Origin: Pseudomonadota bacterium
Lineage (GTDB): Bacteria; Pseudomonadota; Alphaproteobacteria; Rhizobiales; Hyphomicrobiaceae
Assembly: GCA_018242295.1 (NCBI GenBank)
Contig: JAFECE010000011.1
Coordinates: 496,001 to 560,000, forward strand
DNA: 64,000 nucleotides
Reading direction: 5' to 3'
Shown here piece after piece: positions 1 through 7,697 of this stretch. The stretch's first letter is position 1. Each line of letters starts with the position of its first letter. The position numbers and the translations under genes are program-made. A model generated the notes under the pieces. That model was not told the origin of the DNA and did not search any database. It was given only the letters and a program-made list of their open reading frames with translations.

Positions 1-1
1 C

Positions 2-289
2 GCGCCGTTCCTCGCCGTCGAGATGGCGGTCGCGGGCGAGGGCCGTGCGCGGACGATTACGCTTCGCACGAACGTCGATGATGTCGTGACGGTGGATGCG
101 GAGCATCCGCTGCGGTTCGCGTCATCGGAACCCGACGGCGGACTGAAGCCCTACGTTCTCGTGCGCGGGAGGCTGGAGGCGCTGTGCACGCGTGCGGTTT
201 ATGCGGAGCTTGTCGAGCTAGCGGAGGCGGGTGAGGACGGTGGTGAGGTTGGCGTGTGGAGTGGGGGGACGTGGTGGGGGATGGGGTAG
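2..289 (+). CDS. DUF1285 family protein, 3' end only
   Basis: The reading frame is open at the left window edge and ends at TAG 287-289, so only about 95 C-terminal residues are visible. The stretch APFLAVEM, then an ITLRTNVDDVV segment and an FASSEPDGGLKPYV segment, matches what I remember of the C-terminal half of DUF1285, a small alphaproteobacterial and gammaproteobacterial family of unknown function. The last 20 residues are Gly/Trp/Glu-rich and look like a poorly conserved tail. The start and N-terminal half lie outside the window. In Rhizobiales this family often precedes a CoA pyrophosphatase and a CCA-adding enzyme; here the gene is followed by an unrelated ATPase, so the local order may have been broken by insertion. 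Confidence 0.6.
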   Translation, partial: APFLAVEMAVAGEGRARTITLRTNVDDVVTVDAEHPLRFASSEPDGGLKPYVLVRGRLEALCTRAVYAELVELAEAGEDGGEVGVWSGGTWWGMG

Positions 290-469
290 CAGATTCGGTC
301 TGCTGCTCATCGTTGAAGCTGTGATGATAACATTTTTGGACTCATCAACGCCGGTGAATTATAGGCAAATTCGGAGGTTTTTGTTATAATCCACAAGTCG
401 GTAAAAAAGGTCATTGGTTTTCCGATTCTCCATCGGTCGACCGCAACAGTCTCGCCTTCGGAATTTTTC

Positions 470-1969
470 ATGGCAAAAAAGCTCGATATTTTGAACGAAC
501 TCGATTTTGGGAGCCAAGTTGCCGAAGAAGAGAAGGACACTCTTCGCGAATACTTTGTGGAGACGAACCCTTGGAAGAAAGTTTTGAAGGGCCAGGTGGA
601 TATCGTCTATGGCCCGAAAGGAGCTGGAAAAAGTGCAATTTATGTGCTGATCCAGGCCCATGAGGCCGAGCTATCTAGAAAAGGGATTCTGCTTCTTCCT
701 GCAGAGAATGTTCGAGGCGATCCCGCTTTTAAAGATCTCGTGGTAACTCCCCCAACAAGCGAACGAGAGTTCGAGTATCTGTGGAAATTGTATTTTCTGA
801 GCCTTATTGGGCTCGCCTTCGTGCAGCACAAAGTTACGAATTCACACGCTTTGCAGTTCAATAAAGTTCTTGCAGATGCAGGGTTGTTGCCAACAGAGGG
901 TATGACTTTTAGTGGCATTTTGAAGAGGGTTCAGGAGTATATAGGCCGATATACTAAGCCGCACGCGCTCGAAGGTACAATGAGCGTCGATCAAGTAAGC
1001 GGTCTCCCTACGTCATTCTCCGGCAAGGTCGTCTTCGATGAGCCGGATTCTGAAGGGCGTAGCCGGGGTGAGATTTCAGTATCCGAACTATTCAAGCTTG
1101 CCAACGAAGCTCTTAAAGTCAAGAAGCAAAAAATTTGGTTGCTTCTCGATAGGCTCGATGTCGCATTTGATGACAGTGCGGAGTTAGAAAAGAACGCGTT
1201 ACGAGCTCTGTTTCGTGCGTATAGAACTATCCGTTCTTACGACAATATCGTTCTGAAAATATTTCTTCGCACCGACATATGGGATCGGATTTCGGAAAAA
1301 GGATTTCGCGAGGCTACGCATCTCGCGAGGGAGCTAACATTATCCTGGGATGCACCGACGCTGCAGCATTTACTTATTCGACGGTTGCTGAATAATCCTC
1401 TGCTACTCAAGCAATACGGCCTCAATAAACGCCAAGTGCTGCAGAGCGTTACGGAACAGCAAAAGTTATTCGACCGAGTTTTCCCGGATCAAGTGGAAGT
1501 CGGCAAACGACAATCCACGACGATGGATTGGATGATAAAGCGCACCACGGACGGCACAAATTTAAGTGGCCCTCGTGAATTGATTCTATTTTTGAAAGAG
1601 CTGCGTGACGAGCAAATTAAGCGTTTGGAAAGAGGCGAGCCCGAGCCCGCTGCAGAGGCACTTTTTGATCGAGCTTCCTTCAAGCAGGCGCTCCCGAAGG
1701 TTTCCGAATATCGAACGACAAAAGTGCTATACGCGGAGTTCCCGGAACTGAGAAATTTCATTGAGGCTTTGCGCTCAAAACGCTCAGAGCATGATATCAA
1801 GTCGCTGGCAGAGATTTGGCAGAGATCGGCATCGGAAGCCAAAGAAACTGCCGAGCGGCTGGTCTCGGTAGGCTTTTTCGAACGACGCAAAGCATCTGAT
1901 ACCACTACTTACTGGGTGCCGTTTATCTACCGACCATATTTGAATCTTATTCAAGGTCGTGCCGAATGA
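470..1969 (+). CDS. P-loop ATPase, Sll1717-like, horizontally acquired candidate
   Basis: A 499-residue soluble protein. Walker A is GPKGAGKS at residues 48-55. A hydrophobic strand ending LLLDRLD near residue 229 is a likely Walker B, and LKIFLRTDIWDRI near residue 265 resembles an arginine-finger or sensor segment of STAND/KAP-type NTPases. The overall look resembles proteins annotated as P-loop ATPase, Sll1717 family, whose function is unknown and which turn up in defence-like islands. The C-terminal third ends in a winged-helix-like region (residues 430-499). The gene stands alone, its base composition is clearly more AT-rich than its surroundings, and it is flanked by a truncated-context DUF1285 gene and a repeat-filled region, all suggesting transfer. 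The start ATG has only a weak GGAA upstream. Family assignment is from memory. Confidence 0.7.
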   Translation: MAKKLDILNELDFGSQVAEEEKDTLREYFVETNPWKKVLKGQVDIVYGPKGAGKSAIYVLIQAHEAELSRKGILLLPAENVRGDPAFKDLVVTPPTSEREFEYLWKLYFLSLIGLAFVQHKVTNSHALQFNKVLADAGLLPTEGMTFSGILKRVQEYIGRYTKPHALEGTMSVDQVSGLPTSFSGKVVFDEPDSEGRSRGEISVSELFKLANEALKVKKQKIWLLLDRLDVAFDDSAELEKNALRALFRAYRTIRSYDNIVLKIFLRTDIWDRISEKGFREATHLARELTLSWDAPTLQHLLIRRLLNNPLLLKQYGLNKRQVLQSVTEQQKLFDRVFPDQVEVGKRQSTTMDWMIKRTTDGTNLSGPRELILFLKELRDEQIKRLERGEPEPAAEALFDRASFKQALPKVSEYRTTKVLYAEFPELRNFIEALRSKRSEHDIKSLAEIWQRSASEAKETAERLVSVGFFERRKASDTTTYWVPFIYRPYLNLIQGRAE

Positions 1970-2027
1970 TGAGTATAAGTTCGTGAGATTGCGTTTGAGC
2001 TTTGGCCGCAAATAACGGCTCTTCCCC

Positions 2028-2177
2028 TCGTCATCCTCGAACGCGTGAGCGGAGCGAGGGGCGTTCGGGGATCCAGCGTTAGGAGCGCCGGAGGCTCGAT
2101 ATTGCGTCTTCGACGACTCTCACGCTGGATCCCCGACCTTCGACGCGGCTCTGCCGCGCTCGGTCGAGGATGACGGA
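2028..2177. repeat. Composite palindromic intergenic repeat, copy 1
   Basis: About 150 bp starting with CGTCATCCTCGAACGCG and ending with TCGGTCGAGGATGACGG. The two ends are complementary, so the element can fold into a long hairpin. Inside are two nested palindromes: CGAACGCGTGA paired loosely with GCGTTCGGGG, and GACGCGGCTCTGCCGCGCTCGG. The right half recurs nearly unchanged at 5063-5162, and the left palindrome recurs at 8057-8140. The layout is that of REP/RPE-type intergenic repeats in Rhizobiales. No open frame of note crosses it. Confidence 0.8.
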
Positions 2178-2221
2178 AGCGTAGCGAAGGCAACCGCTAT
2201 GCGCGTGCGCTGCACGTTGCC

Positions 2222-2375
2222 TGGATCCCGGCCTTCGCCGGGATGACGAAAATTTGGGAACAGCGCCGTCTCCAATTCCAACAACGTCATCCCCGCGCAG
2301 GCGGGGATCCCTCCAAGATGAGGTTCATCGCAAATACCTGGTCTGGATAGATCCCGGCCTTCGCCGGGATGACGA
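2222..2375. repeat. Cluster of short GGATCCCGG...CCGGGATGACG repeats
   Basis: Three short palindromic units are clustered here. GGATCCCGGCCTTCGCCGGG followed by ATGACG lies near 2223-2247. An inverted variant, CGTCATCCCCGCGCAGGCGG followed by GGATCC, is near 2286-2311. A third unit, GATCCCGGCCTTCGCCGGG plus ATGACG, is near 2350-2374. Each unit forms a small GC-rich hairpin. This core is a very common intergenic repeat in Alphaproteobacteria. Together with the preceding element it makes a repeat tract of about 350 bp downstream of the ATPase gene. Confidence 0.8.
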
Positions 2376-2960
2376 TGAGGAAGCATGTGCGGCCTTAACT
2401 GCGTTTCGAGATGGTCGCGCGAAAACTTATCCCCGCTCTCTTCCGTGCCCGCATACTTCTCCGCATCTTGCCACGCTGACAAAGGGCATGGGCTCGTGCC
2501 GCGAGACGTGTGTGGTGAAGAGCATGCGGGGTCGCGCGGAGAAATCGGTATGCCGCGGGTTCGCTGCCTGCCGCGCGTGGGCCTCTCAGGAGGCGGCGTG
2601 GTGAAACGCCGCTCGAAAGGAGATGCGGGGGCGGATGGCGGGTTCGACGGCTCAGGGATCGCCGTTCAACGGTGGTCCGCACTCATACGAGAGGCGTCGG
2701 ACGCATGGGCCGGAGCCGAGGCGGAGAGTTGGCATGCGCGGGGCGGCGATGGTCCGCATCCCTAAACCATTTGCAAAAGAGCGAGGCCGTGCCGCCCCGT
2801 CCCTTTGTTCGTTTGCGCAACCGGGTCCGCGTCGCGGCGCCGGATGGACGCGCATGTGTGGAATGGGCGCGCGGGACGCGCGTGATGATGGTCGGGGATG
2901 AGGTGTCGTGTGGCGTGGGGGCGTGTGGTGGGGATGGGGCAGGTGAGAGGTTTGCGTGGT
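2376..2960. other. About 585 bp with no convincing gene
   Basis: Several open frames cross this GC-rich stretch on both strands, but all have arginine/glycine-rich compositions typical of non-coding high-GC DNA, and none has both a good ribosome-binding site and a recognisable family. The only structure I can support is a dispersed repeat at 2779-2817. The region may be decayed or purely intergenic. An uncharacterised structured RNA cannot be excluded. Confidence 0.5.
2779..2817. repeat. Dispersed 38-bp repeat, copy A
   Basis: A segment beginning GAGCGAGGCCGTGCCGCCCC and ending GTTTGCG. It matches 8179-8216 (GAGCGAGGCCCGGCCGTCCC ... TTTTGCG) with only a few substitutions and one or two 1-base shifts over about 38 bp. 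The two copies are 5.4 kb apart, in the same orientation, and both lie outside the annotated genes. This is a different family from the palindromic repeats nearby. Confidence 0.6.
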
Positions 2961-3506
2961 TTAGCCTCGCGTTCGAAGCCAGGTTCCGCCTTTTTGATCC
3001 GCCTCAGCCGCGCATGCATTCGTCAGAGCGATGAGTTCTCCAGCTCGTTGTTGCAGCTGAACCAGCTTTATGACCCGCTCCACCACCATCAGGCGGCCCG
3101 GCTGATGTGGGAAGACCGTCCTCCCATTTTGATCAATATTCCAATGGCAGAGAATTTTGAGATCGCCGTCGCCAGCGGCCCCTTCTTTGATGACTTCGGC
3201 CACGATGTCGTCGACCGGCAGGATTTCGGAAAAGCCACCTCCGTACCCGACGAACAGATGAATTTGCGCGAGGTTTTGACGTTTGCGCAGCGCGTTCGAC
3301 AAGATGACGTGATGGTGCATCGCCCGGAGCGCTTCCTTGAACTCGCCGCACATCATAAGCAGCAAAGAGGTTCCGCGATCCTGTTCCGGGGTGCCGTGCC
3401 GCTTCTCGCGATCGGCCACGCTATGCCACATGATCCGCTCGACATCGTATTCCATGTCGATTGCATGTGCGGCGAAATTGGAAATTTGAATGTAAGATGC
3501 CGACAT
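2961..3506 (-). CDS. Uncharacterised protein, possibly histidine-kinase-like
   Basis: A 181-residue protein on the minus strand. I chose ATG at 3504-3506 because AAAGG lies about 8 bases upstream. A longer version starts with TTG at 3566 and would overlap the upstream gene. No signal peptide or membrane segment is visible. The sequence has a leucine-rich helical part (around LLLMMCGEFKEALRAMHHHV), then a segment with LPVDDIVAEVIKE, followed by a strand-like DLKILCHW and a helix PGRLMVVERVIKLV. That order loosely resembles the end of a DHp domain running into the start of an HWE/HisKA_2 ATPase domain, but the phospho-acceptor HR motif and the ATP-binding motifs are not evident. I do not recognise a named family. 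It is transcribed in the same direction as the secreted protein upstream, with a gap of 44 bp. Confidence 0.55.
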   Translation of the reverse strand: MSASYIQISNFAAHAIDMEYDVERIMWHSVADREKRHGTPEQDRGTSLLLMMCGEFKEALRAMHHHVILSNALRKRQNLAQIHLFVGYGGGFSEILPVDDIVAEVIKEGAAGDGDLKILCHWNIDQNGRTVFPHQPGRLMVVERVIKLVQLQQRAGELIALTNACAAEADQKGGTWLRTRG

Positions 3507-3550
3507 ATCCAAGCCTTTGAAATGAATCCTGAATGGCTTTCGATGCTCAG

Positions 3551-4147
3551 TTATCCGTTCAACCAACGGATGTCCGCTTTGGAGAGCTGACCATAGTCAC
3601 GAGGGGCCCGGTGCCGGACTGGACGTGGTGCACTTTCAAAGCTCCAAGCACGGGGCCGCTGAGCTTGCGGAAGCCGCGCAAGGCGCCGTTGTTTTTTTGT
3701 GTGTTTGAGTGAAGCGTCCCCCGGCTGGACAAGACTGGGTTCGAAGAGGGCGGCTTCGAAAATATAGGGCCGATGAACGTTGCTATTGGCGAGCGTTGCT
3801 GCAGGCTCGGAGCTTGGCTCCAAGCTTGCTGGTTCTTGGCTCGCAGGCTCTCGGCTTGCAGGCTCCGGGCTTTCAGATACGTCACGCTTGGCCTGCGCGT
3901 CGTCGAAAAATCTGGCGCTCAGGGCTTCGGCAGCCGTACGGCTTTCGGACGTGATGAAAGTTGCCTCACGCACGGCCGTGAGAAATGCCCCGAGCGTTCC
4001 CGGTGAGACGAAGGCGGGCAAGATATTTCCCGGCGCAGCGAGGGCTTGTGGCGATCCCAATGGCTCGACGACAGACCGTGCGGTGCTGGTCTGAGTAACG
4101 CAAATGACCGCAAACGCGGCCCATAGCAGGAGGGGAAGGATACGCAT
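3551..4147 (-). CDS. Secreted protein with EPAS-type tandem repeats
   Basis: A 198-residue hypothetical protein. The start at ATG 4145-4147 has GGAG 6 bases upstream and begins a clean signal peptide (MRILPLLLWAAFAVICVTQT, cleavage after STA). Mature residues then contain a short imperfect tandem array (EPASREPAS, QEPASLEPSS), encoded by a roughly 15-bp DNA repeat around 3800-3870. The C-terminal part is basic and ends QLSKADIRWLNG. No enzymatic motif is visible. The array probably forms a flexible spacer in the periplasm. It may be co-transcribed with the downstream 181-residue gene. I do not recognise the family. Confidence 0.6.
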   Translation of the reverse strand: MRILPLLLWAAFAVICVTQTSTARSVVEPLGSPQALAAPGNILPAFVSPGTLGAFLTAVREATFITSESRTAAEALSARFFDDAQAKRDVSESPEPASREPASQEPASLEPSSEPAATLANSNVHRPYIFEAALFEPSLVQPGDASLKHTKKQRRLARLPQAQRPRAWSFESAPRPVRHRAPRDYGQLSKADIRWLNG

Positions 4148-4283
4148 GGCAGGCTCCAGACGCACCCGCACTCGCGGTGTTGTAACGAACACCGTCGCGC
4201 AAGTTTCTGATATCCCGCGTCCGCAACCTTATACGCAAACTGGGTCAAAAGAATGACGCGGTGCGAGCATTACTGATTTTTTT

Positions 4284-4982
4284 TTACTTCGCCGGCGCCG
4301 CTTGATCCTGGACCTTCTCATCCTCGCCAAAAAAATATTCGTAAGCCGCGTAGGTCATGAGTGCCACGCCGACGACAGCCGCTCCGCGTCCCGTCTTGGC
4401 GATGCCGGAGCTCGCGAGCGCACCAACAGCGCGGTCCGCAGCCGTGATTTCGACGGCTTCCGGCAGCAGGCCGATGGTCTTCTCGTTGAGCAATCCCTTC
4501 ACCTCACTCGAGGTGAGCAATCCCTCGGCGGCGCGCTTGCTAAGCTCGGCCGAGCGGCTGCCGCCAAGATAGAGTGTTACGCCCGCTTGTCCCGGACCTA
4601 CGTTGGTGAGGTCGTCGATCAGGCGACAGGTGTGAAAATGATCGTCTTTCGGACATGCGACTGTAACGGGAGCATTCACCCCGGGCGACTGCGCGGGAAC
4701 TACGGGTTTTAAGGGCTGCTGCCCCAACTCCGGCAAGGTGTGATCGGCGCTTCCCGGAAGCGGCTTCAAGGCATCCGGTATCGCGAAAAGGCGGCAGTCG
4801 GCCGGCGATTGAAGCATCGCGCAAAGAGGTGTGGGTTTAGCCGGCGGCGACTGCTTCAACTTCGCCAGGAGGTCGGCGAGTTCTTGCTGGGTCATAACCG
4901 GCGACGTGCGTTCCTGAGCAAGAGCCGTCGACAACAGCGCCGCGACGCCGATACTTGACGCGAAGATTGCCAAACGACTCAT
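4284..4982 (-). CDS. Periplasmic hypothetical protein
   Basis: A 232-residue protein read leftward. I moved the start to ATG 4980-4982, which has GAGG about 9 bases upstream and begins a signal peptide (MSRLAIFASSIGVAALLSTA, cleavage near LAQ). The longer frame back to 5051 lacks these features. Four cysteines occur in CAMLQSPADCRLF and in CPKDDHFHTCRLIDDL, compatible with two disulfides in the periplasm. Near the C-terminus, GRGAAVVGVALMTYAAYEYFFG is a short hydrophobic helix that could associate with a membrane. It ends in a charged EDEKVQDQAAPAK tail. No known domain recognised. Confidence 0.6.
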   Translation of the reverse strand: MSRLAIFASSIGVAALLSTALAQERTSPVMTQQELADLLAKLKQSPPAKPTPLCAMLQSPADCRLFAIPDALKPLPGSADHTLPELGQQPLKPVVPAQSPGVNAPVTVACPKDDHFHTCRLIDDLTNVGPGQAGVTLYLGGSRSAELSKRAAEGLLTSSEVKGLLNEKTIGLLPEAVEITAADRAVGALASSGIAKTGRGAAVVGVALMTYAAYEYFFGEDEKVQDQAAPAK

Positions 4983-5062
4983 TTGAGGCCTCAAGCGCGA
5001 TCGCCCGGAAAAATTAGTCTGACGACATCCTATTACAGCATTGTGATGCACAGCGCAGCGTG

Positions 5063-5162
5063 AGAAGTGCCGAAGGTCCGATATTGCGTCTTCTGACTAA
5101 GTTTTACGCTGGATCCTCGACCTTCGACGCGGCTCTGCCGCGCTCGGTCGAGGATGACGGAC
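5063..5162. repeat. Composite palindromic intergenic repeat, copy 2
   Basis: About 100 bp that repeats the right half of the element at 2028-2177. Shared blocks are GATATTGCGTCTTC, ACGCTGGATCC and the hairpin GACGCGGCTCTGCCGCGCTC, ending TCGAGGATGACGG. It lies between the start region of the 4284-4982 gene and the end of the LuxR-type regulator gene. The left palindromic arm of copy 1 is missing here. Confidence 0.8.
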
Positions 5163-5174
5163 CCGATGAGGTTC

Positions 5175-6278
5175 CTATGGCTCCGCAAGCGGGAGATGAG
5201 CGCTGAACAGCAGGCGCATGAGTTGCGTTTGTTTGGTCGTGCCGGTCTTCTCCATGATCCGGGCGATCTGGTTCCGCACCGTCGCGACGCTTACTCCAAA
5301 ATTTTCGGCGATTGCTCTGACGTCCGAGTCGTTCAGCAACGCGCGGAGCACGCGGGATTCGGCGGACGTCAGGCCATAGGCCATCGCGATGTGGTCGACG
5401 GCCGGTGCGGGGGACGCCTCAGGGTCACGTAGGTAAATGATCGCGTGAACGGCCGGAACGCCGTCGTAGCTGACGCCGGTGTACGGCAGGATGCGCGCAA
5501 AGATCGGCTTGCCTTTGGCGCGCGGAATGAGGAGTGGACCACCGCGCGGGCCGACGCCATTCACTGCGCACCCGACGAGGTAGTCAAGCCGGTTTTGGGC
5601 TCCTGTATTGGCGATTTTCAGTCTGCCTTGGACAACGCGGATGCCATTTGCGGAATTCGCTAGAGCGGCGGCAATCGCATTGGCGCGGAGGACGACGCCA
5701 TTCTCTCCCAGCAGAACGACTCCGAAGTTCAATTGATCGAGAGCGCCGTGCGATGCTTCTGCGTTGGCTTTGGTCGCCCTGAATTTCCTATTGAGTTCGA
5801 CGGCGCGGCGAAGATGCGGCATCAATCGTTGGAAGGCTGACACTTCTTCCGCAGTGTGGGGATCTGTGCCGGTCGCGGTGACGACGCCGACGCAGGACAC
5901 ATGTCCATTACGGCTGTCGAGGATACCGGTAACAGATCCGTTCAGACCGTAGCGAAGCGCGTAGTCGTTATAGAATTCGCCTTTACGATAAATCTCCCGG
6001 GGGACGAGTTCGTTGTCGCCGATCGCCTTACCGGCCGGAATACGCGTGAGTGGACTATTCAGCGGGTTGATCGCGAAGAAATGTTTGGCGTAGGCCTCCG
6101 AGGATTCAGGATCGAGTTCATAGGTGATACCGAATGAAAAATCGCTTGCGGCGTCGCCAAGGTGCATAGCGGCGCAGACTCCGTGAAAGGCGCCGGTGAG
6201 TAGTCTGAGGACGCAACTCCATTCGTTGGGATCTGCCCCTGCGCGGTAAATAGCATCGACCAAAAGATCGTAGTCCAT
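5175..6278 (-). CDS. LuxR-family helix-turn-helix transcriptional regulator
   Basis: About 367 residues. A C-terminal LuxR/GerE helix-turn-helix is clear (residues around 300-365: YGLTSAESRVLRALLNDSD, then ENFGVSVATVRNQIARIMEK). The N-terminal 280 residues form a sensor-like region starting MDYDLLVDAIYRAGADPNEW, the usual beginning of a family of uncharacterised LuxR-type regulators in Alphaproteobacteria. That alignment and a GGGGTGG upstream made me prefer ATG 6276-6278 over the frame's first ATG at 6332. No receiver domain or LuxI partner is present, so the signal is unknown. A 24-bp perfect dyad lies upstream at 6413-6436 and may be its operator. Confidence 0.85.
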   Translation of the reverse strand: MDYDLLVDAIYRAGADPNEWSCVLRLLTGAFHGVCAAMHLGDAASDFSFGITYELDPESSEAYAKHFFAINPLNSPLTRIPAGKAIGDNELVPREIYRKGEFYNDYALRYGLNGSVTGILDSRNGHVSCVGVVTATGTDPHTAEEVSAFQRLMPHLRRAVELNRKFRATKANAEASHGALDQLNFGVVLLGENGVVLRANAIAAALANSANGIRVVQGRLKIANTGAQNRLDYLVGCAVNGVGPRGGPLLIPRAKGKPIFARILPYTGVSYDGVPAVHAIIYLRDPEASPAPAVDHIAMAYGLTSAESRVLRALLNDSDVRAIAENFGVSVATVRNQIARIMEKTGTTKQTQLMRLLFSAHLPLAEP

Positions 6279-6412
6279 GACCACCCCGGATAAATACTCC
6301 GTTGGCGTACAAAGTGCCGTTTCATTCTGCAAGATTGAAAATTCTGCACGTCCAATGACTGATTGCTGTTCAGAATTTAAATGCCGTCATCCATGATCAA
6401 AATTGCTCATGA

Positions 6413-6436
6413 CAATGCAAAAATGACTGTGCATTG
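6413..6436. promoter_or_regulatory. 24-bp dyad, candidate operator
   Basis: CAATGCA, 10 bases, TGCATTG: a perfect 7+7 inverted repeat in the otherwise empty, AT-rich region between the LuxR-type regulator (read left) and the small gene at 6608 (read right). Dyads of this size are typical targets of dimeric LuxR-family proteins. Binding by the adjacent regulator is inference from position only. The rest of 6279-6607 holds no gene I can support. Confidence 0.4.
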
Positions 6437-6607
6437 CTGGCGCAGGTTCCCTGAACGCAACATGGCTTCATCACATCGATAACACGCTACGATTTCGCAA
6501 AATTTTGTTTGTCGTCCTATCGCCCAAAAGTAGCTTTCGGGGAACCTCTACCTCGCGGCAGCATGCTGAGCGTTGGGTGCTTGCGTATCGCGGCGGGAAA
6601 ACTCGAA

Positions 6608-6940
6608 ATGGAAGATGAAACGCTCGCTGCGCAACAAATGGCGCCGATTATCGCTTTGCCTCATTCGTTTGCAGGCAAACTTCGGGATCTTCGGCGCAAG
6701 TACGGCGACCGCTACCGAATCGTCAGTTCCGGTTATCCTTTGACGGGCTGGAAAGCACCGCGAATTCTCGTCCTGACAGAGACATTGGCGGATAAATACG
6801 AATCTATTTGGCATCATGATTGGGTCGATTATCAGCTGGCTTGCCGTCTGCTGCCCGAAGGCCGAATGATCGAGATTATCTGGGACCCTCGCGTCCCTGG
6901 ACGGATCATTTTTTCGCCGATGAGGCGCAAAGGCAGGTGA
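6608..6940 (+). CDS. Small hypothetical protein
   Basis: About 110 residues if translation begins at ATG 6608, which follows GGGAAAA. Alternative in-frame starts are ATG 6563 and TTG 6509. The protein is mixed alpha/beta in appearance, with a basic segment LRDLRRKYGDRYRIVSSGYP, a tryptophan-rich part (ESIWHHDWVDYQLACRLLP) and a basic end (MRRKGR). No membrane segment or signal peptide. I do not recognise the family. The same frame stays open for about 28 more codons after the TGA, which may be chance. Confidence 0.45.
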   Translation: MEDETLAAQQMAPIIALPHSFAGKLRDLRRKYGDRYRIVSSGYPLTGWKAPRILVLTETLADKYESIWHHDWVDYQLACRLLPEGRMIEIIWDPRVPGRIIFSPMRRKGR

Positions 6941-7272
6941 GGCTCGGCGACCGACATTTTCGCATCTCTCGACGATTGTGCCAGCAACAACATGCTACTG
7001 CTTCACCGGGAGCTGTCGGAAATCTCCTGAGCGACTAGAGGCTTGGCGGGGAACGATGGGTGGGCGTGCGGGTCCCCGGCAAAATAATGGTTTCAGCGAA
7101 GCGATGATCGGACCATGAACGGTCTGTGAACTGGCTATTCCGAAACGGTTCAACCGAACACGCGCAATCTGCTCTGCGTCGGGTGGCATTGCGTTTCAAT
7201 AATCCGGAAAAGCAAAAGCGCGAGGCCGCCGCGGCGCTAACGCATTCAACGCGTCTCCATGGAGAGAGTGTC
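6941..7272. other. 332 bp without a supported gene
   Basis: An open frame starting near 7126 runs into the following secreted-protein gene, but the part before 7273 has no coding character or family, and the better start is the GTG at 7273. I see no terminator hairpin with a T-run and no clear promoter. Confidence 0.5.
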
Positions 7273-7650
7273 GTGAATAAGATTTTCCCCGCAATCGTTC
7301 TAGCCGCCGGTTTCACCGCAACGGCGATGTCCACTGCTTACGCCTATGACTACAATTCTGATATCCGCGCAGATTGGAATGACATTCGCCGCGATCGCGC
7401 CGCAATCGCGAGCGATGCGCGCCATGTCGATGAGGAGCGCCAAGAACTCGGCGATGCGCGACGCCATGCGCGCTGGGCGTGGTGGCACGGTGACTTCTGG
7501 GCCGCCCATCGGGCCAGGGAACATGCCCGTGGAGAGGCCGCCGAGCTTCGCGGGGCTGAGCGAAAGCTCAACCGGGATGTGACGGACATTCGTCACGACC
7601 GCGAGGACCTCAGGCAAGACTACAACACGCGTCACTGGTGGTGGAACTGA
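7273..7650 (+). CDS. Secreted, highly charged helical protein
   Basis: 125 residues from GTG 7273, which has GGAGAGAG just upstream and opens a signal peptide (MNKIFPAIVLAAGFTATAMS, cleavage after AYA). The mature protein is almost entirely Arg/Asp/Glu/Ala-rich helix (IRADWNDIRRDRAAI, RQELGDARRHARWAWW, RREL-like heptads) and ends in the aromatic RHWWWN. This suggests a periplasmic coiled coil. It is followed 47 bp later by a PsiF-family gene in the same direction, and the two share the terminator at 8022-8047. I know of similar unnamed proteins in Rhizobiales but no function. Confidence 0.65.
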   Translation: MNKIFPAIVLAAGFTATAMSTAYAYDYNSDIRADWNDIRRDRAAIASDARHVDEERQELGDARRHARWAWWHGDFWAAHRAREHARGEAAELRGAERKLNRDVTDIRHDREDLRQDYNTRHWWWN

Positions 7651-7697
7651 CGAGCGTTGCAAAGTAGATGATCCGAAAAAGCTAAAGGAATTACGAA

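Noticed and set aside
2385..3034. Several overlapping Arg/Gly-rich open frames on both strands
   Set aside because: High-GC DNA without stops, no ribosome-binding site, no family, and a dispersed repeat runs through them.
6941..7027. Frame continuing after the stop of the 6608 gene, giving a plausible peptide ending HRELSEIS
   Set aside because: Too short and without a start or ribosome-binding site; probably chance, although a stop readthrough or sequencing error cannot be excluded.
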